Below, one piece after another: positions 14,408 to 23,360 of a stretch of DNA of 64,000 nt. Positions within the stretch are counted from its first letter, which is position 1, and the number at the start of each line of letters is the position of its first letter. The notes beneath the pieces were generated by a model. The model was given only the letters and a program-made list of their open reading frames with translations, was not told where the DNA came from and did no database searches. The DNA comes from Chrysiogenes arsenatis DSM 11915 (lineage in GTDB: Bacteria; Chrysiogenota; Chrysiogenetes; Chrysiogenales; Chrysiogenaceae), in the NCBI RefSeq assembly GCF_000469585.1, contig NZ_KI273144.1, positions 46,753 through 110,752 of the forward strand, given 5' to 3'. The position numbers and the translations under genes were made by a program.

Positions 14408-17077
14408 ATGCTTACATTCGCCACAGGATTCCCAACACTTGACCTTGGCAACACCATAAAAAGCGGTAATAGTCGCACCGGAACTCCCTCTGAATCAGGG
14501 TTTTTCGGCCTACTCAATAGTATGCTGCAACGCAGCACTCCGATAAGCGGAACCGCCACCACATTTTCATCCGAACAGCGCCAAGCACTCCTCAGCGGTG
14601 CGCGCGATCAGCTTGGCCAGCAACTCAAACTCGCCGGCATTGACGACGCCACGCTGAGTGCGTTCTATACCGCAGAACCGGAAACCATGCAACTCACCCA
14701 CCTGTTGGAACAGATCGCGGGGCAACTGCTCCCTGCATCTCCTATGCAGCAGGCAACGCAGTGGCTCGCCGAAGCCAATAGCGCACTTGTCGAAGCAAAC
14801 ACGACTGAATCCAATACGCTGAACCCCGACCAATGGCGCGAGTGGTTTTTACTGATGGAAAAATTTTCGACCTCGTCCGCACAGAAAAAACCCCAAGAGA
14901 ATGATGGCGAAAAGGGGTTTACTCATCTGCGACAATCACTCCTGCTAGGCGCGATGGCTCAAAGCGTAACTACTGAAAAAGACAAGCAAAAACCTGAATT
15001 AAATGGCGCTGAAATACAAACAGAAAACCTCTTTGCACTTCAACAGATACCAGAATCACTTCCTGAAATAGATGAGAGCGAAACGGAGACGCTCGCCGCG
15101 CTGCGACAAATCGTTCAATCGTTGCAAGAAGCATTGCGCGAAATGAATCAACTCACCGAGTCCATGGGCATTAACCCCAACGACTACCCCACCGCATTCG
15201 CGCAAATTTTCCAGTCAATCGACGCCATGAAAGATCAGCAAAAGGCGTTGACCGAAATGCTCACCGCTGTCATGGAAAGTTTTTCCCAACCGCTAGGCGA
15301 AGGGGCAAACGCAACACCTCTCGGGCAACTCCCACTTTCTGAAACGGGGAAGGCACTCCTTGATACGCTGACACAAACCAACTTCGATCTCCGCCAGCTT
15401 CTGCAAAACTGGCAGAATACTGGCGCAATGAATCCCACCGAAGCGCTGCCGCAACTCGCACAATCACTGGCCAGCATCCAAATGGGACTGAGCCGCGCCG
15501 TTGCCATTCCGGCGGCTGACGGCGCAAGCGTCTTGCAAATCGTGCAGCGCGACTATCACGCCCTTTTATTTGGCACCGTCAGCGCCGTGGAAAATCTGCC
15601 GCAAGATACGCTTTTCTCTAACTTTAAAGAGCAACAACCGCGCCGTGACAATCCACTTGCTACCCCGCCGGAAACTACCGCCAAAACAGGTGAAACCGCA
15701 GTGAAAAATTTTGCCGTGGCCGAAACTTCTGAAAGCGAAGCAAATAAAGCTCCGCTAGTGGCAACTTCCACAAAAACAGATCCTGCTTCCCAAGCAATGA
15801 ATGCTCACCTTCAGGCCACAGAAAAAGACCCCAAAGCTATGACCGAAGCAACGGTAGAAAAAGCCCCTGTCCATGAACCTAAAAACATAGCCGATGGGTC
15901 GACTCCGGCGAAGGCCACCGACAGTGACGTAAAAGCATCGACTGAGCCTAAGGGTAACACAGAGCCCAAAACTACTGTTGAGCCAAAAACGGTTGAGCCA
16001 AAAACACCTTTGCCAACGAATACCCCTGCCGATCCCAAAATAGTCACACTCACGCAGACAAAAAGTGATCTACCTGTTGACGCCGCGTTGAGCGAAACCG
16101 ACGACGATGCAGAAAACACCATCCCCATGGCGACCGCACTGAAGAAAGATATCTCCAAAGAATCTGACACGATCTCTCATCGCACGCAACTCAAAGAACC
16201 TGAAAAAATTGCCGATCCCCTTGCGCCAAAGACGAGCGAAGAGCGCGAACGGATCGCACAGGCGGCACGTATCGCTGCTATGGAACAACCAACATCAGAT
16301 ACCGGAAAATCTATCGCACCACCATCAACCGCAATCGTTGCGCCGAATAGTGAAGTTGGTACCGAAAAAATTGCCGCTCCACCCATACCAAACAATACTC
16401 CCGCACCAAGCACTGCGGCAACACCAAGCAGTAAGGAGCAGGCCGAACCAACATCTCTTATGATGAGCAGCGGCAGCCAAAACGGCCAAACCCAAGACCA
16501 GAATAGTCAGGATACACCGCAGCAACAACAGAGCGGACGTGAATGGATGAGTCGCGAAACCGTCGCACCCCGCACCACCAGCGAGACGCCCGCCACCCCG
16601 CTCACCACCCGTGAAATCGAAGACGCCACCGATCAAATCATCCGTAAAGTCACCATGAGCACCCGTGGCGAACTCAAAACACTTACGATTGCCCTCAGAC
16701 CAGAATACATGGGGAAAGTAAATATCCGCCTCAGCGTCGAAGCCGGCGTTCTCACGGCACGGGTTATGGTGGAAAACCCTTCGCTGCGGCACGGTTTGGA
16801 ACAAACTTCCACGCGCATACAGGAAGCTATTTCTTCTCTTGGACTGAAAGTAGAGCGCTTTGATATCGTACAACCATTTGCAGAATCACAGTCTAACCAC
16901 AACGGCAACCAGTTTGCTAATACTCAGTTCCAGCAAGGACAGGAAAACCAACAGCGAAAGAATCGCTCCCTGTCATCAGACCAAAGGGGCGCGCCCCAGA
17001 AAAACGAAGATGAGCCACAAGGAGGAGAGAATCAGTACCACTATCGTACGTCTCAATCTCTGAACCTCATAGCATAA
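14408..17077 (+). CDS. fliK: Flagellar hook-length control protein FliK
   Basis: Secreted molecular ruler that switches the flagellar export apparatus from hook to filament substrates. The C-terminal Flg_hook domain is clear at about 745-820 (LTIALRPEYMGKVNIRLS and GVLTARVMVENPSLRHGLEQ). It is followed by a Gln/Asn/Ser-rich tail. The rest is a low-complexity, Pro/Thr/Glu/Ala-rich region with short repeats (EPKTTVEPKTVEPKT near residue 520). At 889 residues it is about twice the length of enteric FliK. First gene after the sigma-54 promoter, with AGGAGG before the ATG, and directly upstream of flgD and an exceptionally large flgE. Confidence 0.9.
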   Translation: MLTFATGFPTLDLGNTIKSGNSRTGTPSESGFFGLLNSMLQRSTPISGTATTFSSEQRQALLSGARDQLGQQLKLAGIDDATLSAFYTAEPETMQLTHLLEQIAGQLLPASPMQQATQWLAEANSALVEANTTESNTLNPDQWREWFLLMEKFSTSSAQKKPQENDGEKGFTHLRQSLLLGAMAQSVTTEKDKQKPELNGAEIQTENLFALQQIPESLPEIDESETETLAALRQIVQSLQEALREMNQLTESMGINPNDYPTAFAQIFQSIDAMKDQQKALTEMLTAVMESFSQPLGEGANATPLGQLPLSETGKALLDTLTQTNFDLRQLLQNWQNTGAMNPTEALPQLAQSLASIQMGLSRAVAIPAADGASVLQIVQRDYHALLFGTVSAVENLPQDTLFSNFKEQQPRRDNPLATPPETTAKTGETAVKNFAVAETSESEANKAPLVATSTKTDPASQAMNAHLQATEKDPKAMTEATVEKAPVHEPKNIADGSTPAKATDSDVKASTEPKGNTEPKTTVEPKTVEPKTPLPTNTPADPKIVTLTQTKSDLPVDAALSETDDDAENTIPMATALKKDISKESDTISHRTQLKEPEKIADPLAPKTSEERERIAQAARIAAMEQPTSDTGKSIAPPSTAIVAPNSEVGTEKIAAPPIPNNTPAPSTAATPSSKEQAEPTSLMMSSGSQNGQTQDQNSQDTPQQQQSGREWMSRETVAPRTTSETPATPLTTREIEDATDQIIRKVTMSTRGELKTLTIALRPEYMGKVNIRLSVEAGVLTARVMVENPSLRHGLEQTSTRIQEAISSLGLKVERFDIVQPFAESQSNHNGNQFANTQFQQGQENQQRKNRSLSSDQRGAPQKNEDEPQGGENQYHYRTSQSLNLIA

Positions 17078-17100
17078 CAACCCCACTTGGGAGGGATACC

Positions 17101-17847
17101 GTGAACGACGTAAATATTATCAAAAACATAGGCAACATTGATGACTGGCAGACACTCAAACCTGCACTGCCAAAACAAGAAATGGGGAAAGACGAATTCC
17201 TCAAGCTCCTTATCACCCAAATGCAACAACAGGATCCCACCAATCCGATGGACAACGCTCAGATGATTGCGCAAACCGCGCAGTTCTCCTCGCTCGAACA
17301 AATGAGCAACATGGCCAAATCCATGGATAAGCTGGTGGATATGCAAAACCAACTCCTGACCTTTGGTGCCGCCTCGTATGTCGGGATGGAAACCAAAGCC
17401 GCCGGTGATGCGCTGGTGGTGTTCGGCGGTAATACCGAACCCATCGAGTTCAATCTCGCCGCCGATGCCAAAGAAGTGAAAGTAAGTATTTACAACGATA
17501 AAAGTGAACTTGTGCGGATTATCGATCCGGGCGGACTCGATAAGGGGTCGCAAACCCTTTACTGGGAAGCGATCAACAGCGGCGGCGATCCGCTGAAAGA
17601 CGGCAACTACCGCTTTCAGGTAAGCGCAACCGATCAACTCGGCGAAGCTGTCGGAGTTGACACTTTCACCGTCGGACGGATTATGGCCATTCGCTACGAT
17701 GCCGATGGCGTGAAGTTTGTCGTCAACGGGAAAGATTTCCAAATGAAAGACCTACAGTCCATCTTCCCACCATCCGCACCATATGTGCCTGATGATGAAG
17801 ATGCCGAAGCAGAAAATACTGAACAACCAGAAACAAGTACAACCTGA
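17101..17847 (+). CDS. flgD: Flagellar hook assembly scaffold protein FlgD
   Basis: Cap protein that assists FlgE polymerisation at the growing hook tip and is then discarded. The N-terminal export/capping region carries the signature FLKLLITQMQQQDPTNPMDN and AQFSSLEQM. The C-terminal half matches FlgD Ig-like and tudor-like folds (VKVSIYNDKSELVR, DGNYRFQVSATDQLG). 248 residues with an acidic tail. The start is GTG at 17101 with GGGAGGG upstream, 23 bases after fliK. Confidence 0.94.
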   Translation: MNDVNIIKNIGNIDDWQTLKPALPKQEMGKDEFLKLLITQMQQQDPTNPMDNAQMIAQTAQFSSLEQMSNMAKSMDKLVDMQNQLLTFGAASYVGMETKAAGDALVVFGGNTEPIEFNLAADAKEVKVSIYNDKSELVRIIDPGGLDKGSQTLYWEAINSGGDPLKDGNYRFQVSATDQLGEAVGVDTFTVGRIMAIRYDADGVKFVVNGKDFQMKDLQSIFPPSAPYVPDDEDAEAENTEQPETSTT

Positions 17848-17868
17848 AAATAGAAGAGAGGCGCTATC

Positions 17869-20800
17869 ATGTTACAGTCACTCTATGCCGGCGTATCCGG
17901 CCTGATCAATCACCAACGCAGTATGGACGTCATTGGTAACAACATCTCGAACGTCAACACCGTCGGTTATAAGAAATCACAAGCAGGATTTGCCGACATC
18001 ATGAGTATGAATATCGGTGGCTCCTCCGTTAATCCTATGCAGGTTGGTCTTGGGACACGGGTCAACTCGACGAACCTCATCTTCTCGCAAGGTGGTATCG
18101 AAGCAACCAATAAAGCCACTGACCTTGCGATTTCTGGGCGCGGCTTCTTTGTCGTGAGTAACGGTGTCATGGATTATTATAGCCGCAACGGGAACTTCAT
18201 CTTTAATAACGCAGGGAAACTCGTTACTCCAGAAGGGTTGGTTGCTCAAGGGCGCTTGGCGACTCAGGATAAATACGGCGATTTCTTCATCAACCAAACC
18301 GGTGAAATTGTTGACATTCAAATCCCTGTTGGCGTTAAAAGCCCAGCCAAAGCCACCACGAACGTTGAGCTTGGCGGTAACTTGAACTCCGTTGCACTCG
18401 GGACTATCCTTGAAACACCAGAACTGCGCGCCATGGTTGATGGGACTGACGACATTTCGCAACTCTACAATCAGACTGGCACCCATATTTCACTCCTGAA
18501 CGATCAGCCGGTTATTTTGAAGGCACATGGCACGTCCATTACGAACATTGGACAGTTGTATAACTCGGGGGATGAAAACCTTGGCATTCGAGACGGGGAT
18601 ACTTTTAAGATTACCCTTACCAAAGATGGTGCCAGCCCGGCTCCCCTTGTATTAACCTACCGCGCAAAGTCTGGTGATGAATACTCCATCAATGGCATTC
18701 CGCGCGATCTTGATCCGAGCGATACGAACTTCAGCACCCTTGGTGGACTAGCAGACAAAATAAAATCGGCCTTTGCCTCAGATATTGCAGAGTTGACCAT
18801 TGTTGAAGGGAAGTTACAAATGAAGGCGTCAAACCCCATTGCCTCCTTCTCGTTGGACTCCAACACGGTTCCCTCGAATTCTAAATTCAACAACATCATG
18901 GCCGGAGTCGAAGGCTCCTATGCTACAGGAGATATTAAAACCTCTGGCGAACTGTTTTTTCAATCCAAGTACGTCAAAGGTGATGACTTCAACTCGCTTG
19001 CCGAACTCACTGGACGACTTGAAAGTGGCATGAAAAATATTAGCCAAGCGGCCAAAGTCTACTTAGGTGATGTGGGGGCATTTGAATTCAAAGACAACAA
19101 TGACCGGATTCGCGTCTCCATGAATGTAGCCGGCACGACTGTCACACAAGAATACTACTACTCAACCGCCTCTAACCCTGAAGGGCGCGATGCTTCCAAT
19201 GAAGGTGGTGTTGACAGTTTTGCCAAACCATTTTCAACCCTTGATGAGCTGATACAAGCTATCAATAGTGACTTTGCGCCGGGGAATAATACTATAACTA
19301 TGACTGACGGCGATATTATTGGGGCTGCATCAAGCGCTATTGTAAATGGGAAAATTGCTACACTCGCTGCGCCGCTTGTAGAAAACACAATTATTACAAA
19401 CACTACCGCAGCTGAAATTATCTTGAGAGATGGAAAAAAAGATGCCAATAACCAGTATCGAACCTTAACAATACCTGGAACCGTCCCAGGCCCAGCTGGT
19501 GTAGTTACAATTCTGGCTAATGGAAAAGTAGATGTAAATGGAACAGAATACGACTTTACCTTCCCCAAAGGAATGCAACTTCCAAATGGCCTGCAAATTG
19601 ATAATCAAGATACTAAATTTTACTACACTGCCATTGGATCGACTACCGGCGGCACACTTGACACGGTTCAACATAACTTGATTCGCGCCAGTAATGACGG
19701 TGGCCGCATCCGTTTTGAAAACATTTCTGGGGTGGAATTGCAAGATGTGCAGGTGGTTTACAGTGGCGTCAACATTGGCAACGATAAAAAAGTCAATGAA
19801 CTCCTTGATGACCTGAATGGAGTCTACACCGCCGATTCTGACCCAAAAATATCTGATCCCCTTGGCGGCAAAATTGTTTACGACAACAACAACGACGGCG
19901 GATTTAGCCTTACTGCTATGGGCTTTGCAGATACCAGAGACAGCTTTAGCATCTTACTTTCGAATGCGCCTATTGCAGCAAATAATGCCCCAGTAATGGC
20001 GACGTTTGTCTACGACCCAACGAACCAACTCCCAGAGGTCACGAGCGATGGCTCCTATACTTTTAGCTCACTTGATGAATTGCTTGCAGTTATTCAAGAG
20101 GCGCAAGGAACCCTTGTTACCGCGCCTGCTGAAAGAATTGCCTACTCCATTACCGCTGATGGGCGAATTAAAGCAACCACGGCTGTTGCTATTGATCCCA
20201 GCAGTGACGGCAGCCCTGAGACCTTCTTCAATATTAACACTATTGCACCTTCACTGGTACCCAACTCAATTGGGGACGGAGCAGTAGCGCCCGGCAATCT
20301 TCCGCTTACCCTTAACCTTACCAAACGGGGAGAATCGACGCCAACTACATTAAACTTAAACCTTAACGCTATCGCTACGTTCGATATGGATGGAATTGCA
20401 AAATATCTTGAAGACGAAATTGTCGCTCAAGGGGTCACTGGCTTTAAGGTAGAATGGACAGGAAAAGACTTTCTTTTCAAAAACCCGAGTAGTGGCGGCT
20501 TGACCAAGCTTGAGATCACCTTTGACGATACAAATAACTTTGATAACATTTTGAATCCACTCTTTGCACCAGTCAATAGCACGATTTTTTCGGAAGGGGT
20601 ACATGCCCGAACCCGACAAATTGGATATGAAGAGTCGCCAATAGTCTATAGCGGTACCAATATTACGACACGCTACCTGCTCAACGCGGCTCCATCGGCT
20701 CCATTTAATACCGCAAACGGGTTGAGCTTCGCAGGTACTGGCGAGTCAGGGATCCTCCGCGCAAACTTCTCGCACAACATTACGGGAGCAGAAATCATAT

Positions 20801-21975
20801 CTTCGCCATCGCTGGAGCAAGCACTTGCCCTCGCGAATACCATCAATAGAGGGTCAGTTGCTACTTCGCAAACGCTACTGACCATTGCCACCGCAGACGA
20901 CAAACTCGCCAACCTCTACAACAGTACGGGCGCATGGCTCGGTCTGCAAACCAACGACAAAATAGCGGTATCCGCCTTGGTAAATGATAAAAAATTTGAA
21001 TCAAATATGGTGGTTTCCAACAACCTTGGCTACCCCAGTGACACCACGTTAGGCGACTTAGTTCAGGCACTGACCACAACATTAGAGTTGAAAAACCCAG
21101 TTGGCGCGTATGTTAGCTCAAATGGTTCAATTATCGTTAATGGCGACGATGGTGAAAACTACGCTATCCTTGATATGAGCTTACGCGCTGCGGGACGCGA
21201 CCAATTCAACTCGCTTTCGACCTTTACCATCCAACAACAGGCTTCAGGCGGCTTCCATTCTACGACGATTCCAATCATCGACTCGGAAGGGCATGAGCAC
21301 TCAGTGGTCATTGAATTTGAAAAAGATTCTGACCCACGGAACGTCAACCAGTGGAAGTGGAAAGCAACCATTCCCCGCCCAGCACAAGTTACTGGTGGCG
21401 CGGGTTCAACACTCCTTCCATCAGGGGTTGTTACTTTCACGCCTGACGGCGGATTAGGGGTCGTGGTTGGTTCGCCCATCAACATTGTCCCGAACAACGG
21501 TGCCAATCCGCTTGAGATTCGGCTAGACTTTGGGACTATCGGCGGCGGATTCGACGGATTTACACAGTACGCCAGTAAGTCCATCACCACGAAGCAGCGG
21601 CAGAACGGCTATAAAGAAGGGTCACTCGAAGATTACGTGATCGACGATCGTGGGGTTATTAGTGGGCTCTTCAGTAACGGCCAGTCACGCCAGCTTGCGC
21701 AAATCGTTATGGCAGACTTCACCAACCCGCAAGGGCTACAAAAAGTCGGTGGCTCGCTCTACGCGGCCAACGATTCGAGCGGTAAGCCAACCATCACTGA
21801 GCCTGGCGAAGGTGGCTTAGGCTTTGTGGTCAGCTCTTCGCTTGAAATGTCGAACGTCGACCTTTCGATGGAAATCACGCAAATGATCACCATTGAGCGG
21901 GGCTTCCAAGCGAACTCGAAAATCATTACGACTTCCGATGCCATGATCCAAGAGCTTTTGGCGATGAAACGGTAA
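17869..21975 (+). CDS. flgE: Flagellar hook protein FlgE, unusually large
   Basis: Structural subunit of the flagellar hook. The N-terminal D0 region is typical (MLQSLYAGVSGLINHQRSMD, GNNISNVNTVGYKKSQ). The C-terminal D0 is also typical (SNVDLSMEITQMITIERGFQ, ending QELLAMKR). Between them lie more than 1,100 residues of surface domains with recurring modules, e.g. QLYNQTGTHISLLNDQP against NLYNSTGAWLGLQTNDK and several TLxxLxxxI segments. Enteric FlgE has about 400 residues, and most large forms reach 700-900, so 1,368 is extreme. One stretch (about 19,250-19,620) is visibly AT-richer than its flanks, which suggests an inserted or recombined domain. RBS AGAGAGG. Third gene of the sigma-54 operon. 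Confidence 0.95.
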   Translation: MLQSLYAGVSGLINHQRSMDVIGNNISNVNTVGYKKSQAGFADIMSMNIGGSSVNPMQVGLGTRVNSTNLIFSQGGIEATNKATDLAISGRGFFVVSNGVMDYYSRNGNFIFNNAGKLVTPEGLVAQGRLATQDKYGDFFINQTGEIVDIQIPVGVKSPAKATTNVELGGNLNSVALGTILETPELRAMVDGTDDISQLYNQTGTHISLLNDQPVILKAHGTSITNIGQLYNSGDENLGIRDGDTFKITLTKDGASPAPLVLTYRAKSGDEYSINGIPRDLDPSDTNFSTLGGLADKIKSAFASDIAELTIVEGKLQMKASNPIASFSLDSNTVPSNSKFNNIMAGVEGSYATGDIKTSGELFFQSKYVKGDDFNSLAELTGRLESGMKNISQAAKVYLGDVGAFEFKDNNDRIRVSMNVAGTTVTQEYYYSTASNPEGRDASNEGGVDSFAKPFSTLDELIQAINSDFAPGNNTITMTDGDIIGAASSAIVNGKIATLAAPLVENTIITNTTAAEIILRDGKKDANNQYRTLTIPGTVPGPAGVVTILANGKVDVNGTEYDFTFPKGMQLPNGLQIDNQDTKFYYTAIGSTTGGTLDTVQHNLIRASNDGGRIRFENISGVELQDVQVVYSGVNIGNDKKVNELLDDLNGVYTADSDPKISDPLGGKIVYDNNNDGGFSLTAMGFADTRDSFSILLSNAPIAANNAPVMATFVYDPTNQLPEVTSDGSYTFSSLDELLAVIQEAQGTLVTAPAERIAYSITADGRIKATTAVAIDPSSDGSPETFFNINTIAPSLVPNSIGDGAVAPGNLPLTLNLTKRGESTPTTLNLNLNAIATFDMDGIAKYLEDEIVAQGVTGFKVEWTGKDFLFKNPSSGGLTKLEITFDDTNNFDNILNPLFAPVNSTIFSEGVHARTRQIGYEESPIVYSGTNITTRYLLNAAPSAPFNTANGLSFAGTGESGILRANFSHNITGAEIISSPSLEQALALANTINRGSVATSQTLLTIATADDKLANLYNSTGAWLGLQTNDKIAVSALVNDKKFESNMVVSNNLGYPSDTTLGDLVQALTTTLELKNPVGAYVSSNGSIIVNGDDGENYAILDMSLRAAGRDQFNSLSTFTIQQQASGGFHSTTIPIIDSEGHEHSVVIEFEKDSDPRNVNQWKWKATIPRPAQVTGGAGSTLLPSGVVTFTPDGGLGVVVGSPINIVPNNGANPLEIRLDFGTIGGGFDGFTQYASKSITTKQRQNGYKEGSLEDYVIDDRGVISGLFSNGQSRQLAQIVMADFTNPQGLQKVGGSLYAANDSSGKPTITEPGEGGLGFVVSSSLEMSNVDLSMEITQMITIERGFQANSKIITTSDAMIQELLAMKR

Positions 21976-21987
21976 TACAACTTAACG

Positions 21988-22012
21988 CCGCGCTAGCCTA
22001 CGGCTAGCGCGG
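21988..22012. other. Perfect 11-bp hairpin after flgE
   Basis: CCGCGCTAGCC and GGCTAGCGCGG flank a three-base loop, starting 12 bases after the flgE stop. No U-run follows, so it is not a standard intrinsic terminator. A 3'-end stabiliser of the hook mRNA or a partial terminator are the likely roles. Confidence 0.7.
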
Positions 22013-22019
22013 TAATACT

Positions 22020-22072
22020 CGCGGGACATGGGAGTCGATGGCGATACGCGCCTTCGCCTGCCATGTCCTGCG
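22020..22072. other. Nested stem-loop leader upstream of a small membrane-protein gene
   Basis: Twelve-base arms at 22020-22031 and 22061-22072 (core GGACATGG/CCATGTCC, one G-U pair) enclose an inner stem GGCGA (22040-22044)/TCGCC (22054-22058). GCGGGACAT also occurs twice as a direct repeat, at 22021-22029 and 22070-22078. The structure ends about 12 bases before the AAAGGAGG of the next gene, so it may act as a translational or attenuation control element. Confidence 0.6.
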
Positions 22073-22102
22073 GGACATTGTACGAAAGGAGGCAACACGC
22101 AG

Positions 22103-22249
22103 ATGCAACCCTATTCCGTTGCCCCGTCCGGCGAGAGTACCAGCCTTGCCAGTACGGATGACTCTACCCCTTTGTGGCTTATTGGAGCGAAAGCTGCCAT
22201 TGAGTGGAGTGCGATGTTTTTCCTTCTCGTGATCCTTTTAGCCCTGTAA
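22103..22249 (+). CDS. Small single-pass membrane protein (48 aa)
   Basis: Starts at ATG 22103, with AAAGGAGG ten bases upstream. The first 25 residues are polar and Ser/Thr-rich (MQPYSVAPSGESTSLASTDD). A hydrophobic segment runs to the C-terminus (IEWSAMFFLLVILLAL), giving a tail-anchored look. A canonical terminator follows at 22319. No family is recognised. It comes after the hook operon and a structured leader, so it may be read through from flgE or have its own start. Strong RBS plus terminator make it a likely real gene. Confidence 0.6.
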   Translation: MQPYSVAPSGESTSLASTDDSTPLWLIGAKAAIEWSAMFFLLVILLAL

Positions 22250-22318
22250 TAGCTACGCGATCAACAGGGACTCATGACAGTATCCTTCCAACCTGTTTTG
22301 TTTTTCGCTCCATATTGG

Positions 22319-22340
22319 CCCGCTTCGGCGGGTTTTTTTT
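22319..22340 (+). terminator. Intrinsic terminator closing the hook/small-protein region
   Basis: CCCGC-TTCG-GCGGG followed by eight T residues: a GC-rich stem with an ultra-stable tetraloop and a U-run, on the plus strand. It separates this unit from the convergent mobB. Confidence 0.92.
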
Positions 22341-22361
22341 ATTTTCAGCGTGTCAGTGAAG

Positions 22362-22886
22362 TTATCTTTGCAAAGAGGTGAGAATACATTCAGCGATGGC
22401 GGGGGCATTGTCCAGATCAAGAACGGGCAAAGAAAGTTCATGGCTCGATTCAGGGATCAATCCCTTCGGCGTAGCAAGAGCAATAACATGCTCAAATACT
22501 GGCCACAGGAATGGATGCCCAAGCTCTGGGCGATGCACTTCTATCTTGGGGTGTGGGCCAGCTTTATGCCCTTCGACAAGGATAATATCTTCATCAACAA
22601 AAAGATCGAGCAGATCAGCGAGTGGAGTTTCTTCCGCTGTCCGTCGTTGCAACACAATGAGTTCGGCACTGGAAATAACGGTCGTTTGTGCGCCCGCTTC
22701 GCGAAATCGCCAAGAATCTTTACCGGGTTTATCTACTTCAAAGCGATGCGCATCGTGCTTCAGCGCGCCGACGCGCATTCCGCGGCCATGCAATAACAGA
22801 ACAACCTGTTCCATGAGTGTGGTTTTTCCCGACCCTGAATAGCCGATAAAGCCCAGAACAGGGATCTTATGGCTGTTGAAATACAC
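22362..22886 (-). CDS. mobB: Molybdopterin-guanine dinucleotide biosynthesis adaptor MobB
   Basis: P-loop GTPase that assists attachment of GMP to molybdopterin. Walker A is GYSGSGKTTL near the N-terminus. Downstream conserved segments are GALKHDAHRFEVDKPGKDSW and DIILVEGHKAGPHPKIEV. I chose GTG at 22886 because a G-rich ribosome binding site precedes it and it nearly removes the overlap with moaC. An ATG at 22922 would overlap moaC by 56 bases. About 174 residues, normal. Last gene of the birA-coaX-rodZ-moaA-moaC-mobB run; Moco supply implies molybdoenzymes elsewhere in the genome. Confidence 0.9.
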   Translation of the reverse strand: MYFNSHKIPVLGFIGYSGSGKTTLMEQVVLLLHGRGMRVGALKHDAHRFEVDKPGKDSWRFREAGAQTTVISSAELIVLQRRTAEETPLADLLDLFVDEDIILVEGHKAGPHPKIEVHRPELGHPFLWPVFEHVIALATPKGLIPESSHELSLPVLDLDNAPAIAECILTSLQR

Positions 22887-23334
22887 CCGACTTGCCCCCC
22901 GATTTGTAGGTAAGCCGCACATCGGTAATCGTCATGCCTCGGTCGACCGCTTTACACATGTCGTAAATGGTACACGCCGCGATATTCGCCGCCACAATGG
23001 CTTCCATCTCAATGCCAGTTTTATACGTTGTACGCAGCTCGGTCGTGATAATAACGCGATCATCTTGAATATCAAAGTCAACGCTGACCCCTTCCAGCGG
23101 AATAGGATGACACATCGGGATCAGGTCAGCCGTCCGCTTGGCGGCCATAATGCCCGCGACACGCGCGACACCAAGCACATCGCCCTTTTTGTGTGTCCCC
23201 TGACGAATCATATCGATCGTATTGTGTTGGGCACATATGGTGGCAGTGGCGCGAGCGATACGAACCGTTTCGTCCTTGGTGGAAACATCCACCATGATGG
23301 CGTTCCCTTGGGAGTCAAAATGAGTCAGTTCCAT
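22867..23334 (-). CDS. moaC: Cyclic pyranopterin monophosphate synthase (MoaC)
   Basis: Second step of molybdopterin synthesis, converting the MoaA product to cPMP. The signature block KGDVLGVARVAGIMAAKRTA is followed by DLIPMCHPIPL, and GIEMEAIVAANIAACTIYDM carries further active-site residues. 155 residues, normal. It lies immediately downstream of moaA, so the two consecutive pathway enzymes are co-expressed. Secure call. Confidence 0.97.
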   Translation of the reverse strand: MELTHFDSQGNAIMVDVSTKDETVRIARATATICAQHNTIDMIRQGTHKKGDVLGVARVAGIMAAKRTADLIPMCHPIPLEGVSVDFDIQDDRVIITTELRTTYKTGIEMEAIVAANIAACTIYDMCKAVDRGMTITDVRLTYKSGGKSGVFQQP

Positions 23335-23360
23335 GCTGGTTCCTTTTGTGTAGTATTCCG

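Noticed and set aside
15940-16020. EPKTTVEPKTVEPKT repeats in fliK as a tandem-repeat or mobile element
   Set aside because: The repeats keep frame, are few and degenerate, and fit the low-complexity linker typical of FliK.
17053-17742. Open frame of 229 codons opposite flgD
   Set aside because: Antisense shadow of a recognisable FlgD.
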